Below are positions 5,026 through 6,147 of a stretch of 6,147 bases of DNA, piece by piece. The stretch covers positions 1 through 6,147 of the forward strand of contig JAGLJE010000012.1 in NCBI GenBank assembly GCA_023142645.1, in the 5' to 3' direction. A program made the position numbers and the translations under genes. The DNA comes from Candidatus Altimarinota bacterium. Its GTDB lineage: Bacteria; Patescibacteriota; Gracilibacteria; JAHISY01. The notes under the pieces are model-generated. The model did not search any database, was not told where the DNA came from, and was given only the letters and a program-made list of their open reading frames with translations. Numbering within the stretch: position 1 is the first letter of the stretch; every line of letters begins with the position of its first letter.

Positions 5026-5396
5026 TTTTTCTTTTTCTTGTTTTCTCTCCAAAGTCTCAAGGCATCTTCCGCATTCTTCACTTTCGCTTTATCCTTTCCA
5101 AAAACCCACGAGTGTCTCGAAATAATTTTTTGCTCGATTTTTTTCAAAACTCCAGACATCCGAAATTTTTTCTCTTCGCCCGCGATCTGTGTGATCATCA
5201 CGATATTGAAAAGTAAATCGCCGAGTTCTTCCTCAAGATTTTCAAAGTCTTTTTTTTGAATCGCGGCCAAAACTTCGTCTGCTTCCTCTTCTAAACTTTT
5301 CGCAAGAGAAAGAATAGTCTGCTTTCGATCCCATGGGCAGCCAGTCGGAGAGCGTAGTTTTTTTGCAAGAGCGAGAAGTTTTTGAAATTGCTTCAT
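5022..5396 (-). CDS. mazG: MazG-like nucleoside triphosphate pyrophosphohydrolase
   Basis: A single-domain, 124-residue all-alpha NTP pyrophosphatase; such enzymes hydrolyse (d)NTPs, often damaged or non-canonical ones, to monophosphate and pyrophosphate in the cytoplasm. E. coli MazG has two such domains (263 residues). Evidence: LRSPTGCPWDRKQT at residues 14-27, the usual MazG opening; the metal-binding EEExxE pattern at 36-41 followed by EELGD with E57 and D60; and RHSWVFG near residue 94, matching the family's RHPHVFG. The ending is lysine-rich. The ATG at 5396-5394 is chosen because it overlaps the uppS TGA (ATGA) and matches family N-termini; an upstream GTG at 5429 would add 11 residues inside uppS. 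It is co-transcribed and probably translationally coupled with uppS. Substrate choice cannot be read from sequence. Confidence 0.93.
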   Translation of the reverse strand: MKQFQKLLALAKKLRSPTGCPWDRKQTILSLAKSLEEEADEVLAAIQKKDFENLEEELGDLLFNIVMITQIAGEEKKFRMSGVLKKIEQKIISRHSWVFGKDKAKVKNAEDALRLWRENKKKKN

Positions 5397-6070
5397 TTTC
5401 CAAAAGTTCTTTTTTGTTCGTGAAACCATTCTAAAGCCTTTTTGAGTTCAACTTCGTTAAATTCCGGCCACATTTTTTCCGTAAAATAAAGCTCTGCGTA
5501 CGCAAGCTGCCAAATCAGAAAATTCGAAATCCGCTGTTTTCCGCCAGTTCGAATCAGTAAATCAGGGTCGGACTGCCTGCCGGAATCGAGCGTTTCGCCA
5601 AAACTTTTTTCTGTTGCTCGCCGTCCCGATTTCACAAATTTATTTGCCGCGCGTACGATTTCATCTCTTCCGCCGTAGTCGAGCGCGAGATTGAGAGTGA
5701 GTTCACGGTAATTTTTCGTGCGCTCCATGAGATTTCGCAAAACTTTTTTTGTTGTGGTTGGAAATTTTGTAAGGTTGCCAAATAATTGCAGCCGAATTTT
5801 ATTCACGCGAAAAATCTCTTCGTCTTTAGCAAATAGTTCGATTCCTCGAAAAATATTTTTTAATTCGCTCGTGTTCCGTTCCTTTAAATTCTCGGTCGAA
5901 AGCGCAAAAACCGTGAGGTGAGTAATTCCATGTGCGATGAAAGCGGGGAGGAGCTTCCTTAAATTCTCTGCACCTTTCTTGTGTCCGATCGCCGCCGGTA
6001 AACCTCGTTTGCGAGCCCACCGCCGATTGCCATCCAAAATTATCGCGAGATGAAAGAAAGAATTTTTCAC
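5393..6070 (-). CDS. uppS: Isoprenyl transferase (undecaprenyl diphosphate synthase)
   Basis: Cis-prenyltransferase that condenses isopentenyl diphosphate units onto farnesyl diphosphate to make the C55 lipid carrier for peptidoglycan and other wall polymers; acts at the cytoplasmic membrane surface. 225 residues, slightly short for the family (about 240-255). Motifs: AIILDGNRRWARKRG (9-23) with the metal-binding D13; GHKKG with H30; FALSTEN (55-61); and DPDLLIRTGG (168-177) leading to SNFLIWQLAYAELYF (182-196), with R174, R180, S182 and the second acidic site E193. Lys178 stands where most members have Glu in RTGGE. GTG start at 6070-6068, four bases after the previous gene's stop and with only a weak purine stretch ahead, fits the usual N-terminus. 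It ends in an ATGA overlap with the mazG-like gene. Confidence 0.95.
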   Translation of the reverse strand: MKNSFFHLAIILDGNRRWARKRGLPAAIGHKKGAENLRKLLPAFIAHGITHLTVFALSTENLKERNTSELKNIFRGIELFAKDEEIFRVNKIRLQLFGNLTKFPTTTKKVLRNLMERTKNYRELTLNLALDYGGRDEIVRAANKFVKSGRRATEKSFGETLDSGRQSDPDLLIRTGGKQRISNFLIWQLAYAELYFTEKMWPEFNEVELKKALEWFHEQKRTFGK

Positions 6071-6074
6071 GAAA

Positions 6075-6147
6075 TTATTTCTTTCGCTTCGGTTTCACCG
6101 CCTTCCGACCTTTCGAATCACCTTTCTCTTTCCGTATTTCTGATTTT
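6075..6147 (-). CDS. Unidentified gene, lysine-rich C-terminal tail only
   Basis: The last 23 codons of a minus-strand gene that starts beyond the window; TAA at 6077-6075. The visible tail is strongly basic (ends KAVKPKRKK), typical of a disordered nucleic-acid-binding extension, but too little is present to name it. In many bacteria frr or a related translation gene precedes uppS; nothing in these residues confirms that. The four-base gap to the uppS GTG suggests one operon. Confidence 0.6.
   Translation of the reverse strand, partial: KSEIRKEKGDSKGRKAVKPKRKK

Noticed and set aside
4990..5060. Bidirectional terminator between the FemAB and mazG-like genes
   Set aside because: A T-rich stretch is present but no stem-loop could be found next to it on either strand.
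5565..5590. ACTGCCTGCCGG resembling half of a GC-rich palindromic repeat in uppS
   Set aside because: The second half is absent and the uppS alignment shows no length change there.

Overview
The window reads as a compact bacterial chromosome segment. It is most likely from the candidate phyla radiation (Patescibacteria). This is inferred from the small, tightly packed genes, the family resemblance of the winged-helix/nucleotidyltransferase protein and the 136-residue hypothetical, the trimmed and rearranged UvrC, and the near absence of Shine-Dalgarno sequences. TGA acts as a stop (uvrC and uppS both end in TGA inside ATGA overlaps), so recoded lineages that read UGA as glycine are unlikely. 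I cannot name a phylum.

Layout, left to right. 1-294 (+) is the 3' end of a beta-CASP metallo-beta-lactamase RNase-type gene. 284-496 (+) is a doubtful small ORF. 432-842 (-) is an AT-rich hypothetical gene whose GTG start lies nine bases past the 3' CCA of a tRNA-Val(UAC) gene (852-928, -). That tRNA has a recognisable promoter at 940-968. 1009-1902 (-) is a nucleotidyltransferase-fold protein, transcribed divergently from uvrC (1940-4024, +) across a 37-bp gap. uvrC is coupled by ATGA to a FemAB-family peptidyltransferase gene (4021-5025, +). Convergent to these is the minus-strand pair uppS (5393-6070) and mazG-like (5022-5396), also ATGA-coupled, with the lysine-rich tail of another gene (6075-6147, -) four bases upstream of uppS.

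Functions: nucleotide excision repair (UvrC), housecleaning of nucleoside triphosphates (MazG), lipid carrier synthesis for the cell wall (UppS), peptide cross-bridge addition or a related aminoacyl transfer (FemAB), and RNA processing (beta-CASP nuclease, tRNA-Val). UppS and FemAB both serve envelope synthesis, but they sit on opposite strands and are not one operon.

Most notable observations: (1) UvrC carries an extra block of about 125 residues inside its RNase H-like nuclease domain that resembles a degenerate GNAT acetyltransferase; (2) the same UvrC lacks the C-terminal helix-hairpin-helix domain; (3) a perfect 36-bp palindrome sits in frame within uvrC; (4) the uvrC/nucleotidyltransferase gap is exactly symmetrical, GTG-N6-TAAAAT on both strands, suggesting two leaderless transcripts; (5) a four-copy heptanucleotide repeat lies in the FemAB gene; (6) UppS has Lys in place of the usual Glu in its RTGGE signature. 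No CRISPR array, insertion sequence or convincing intrinsic terminator was seen.
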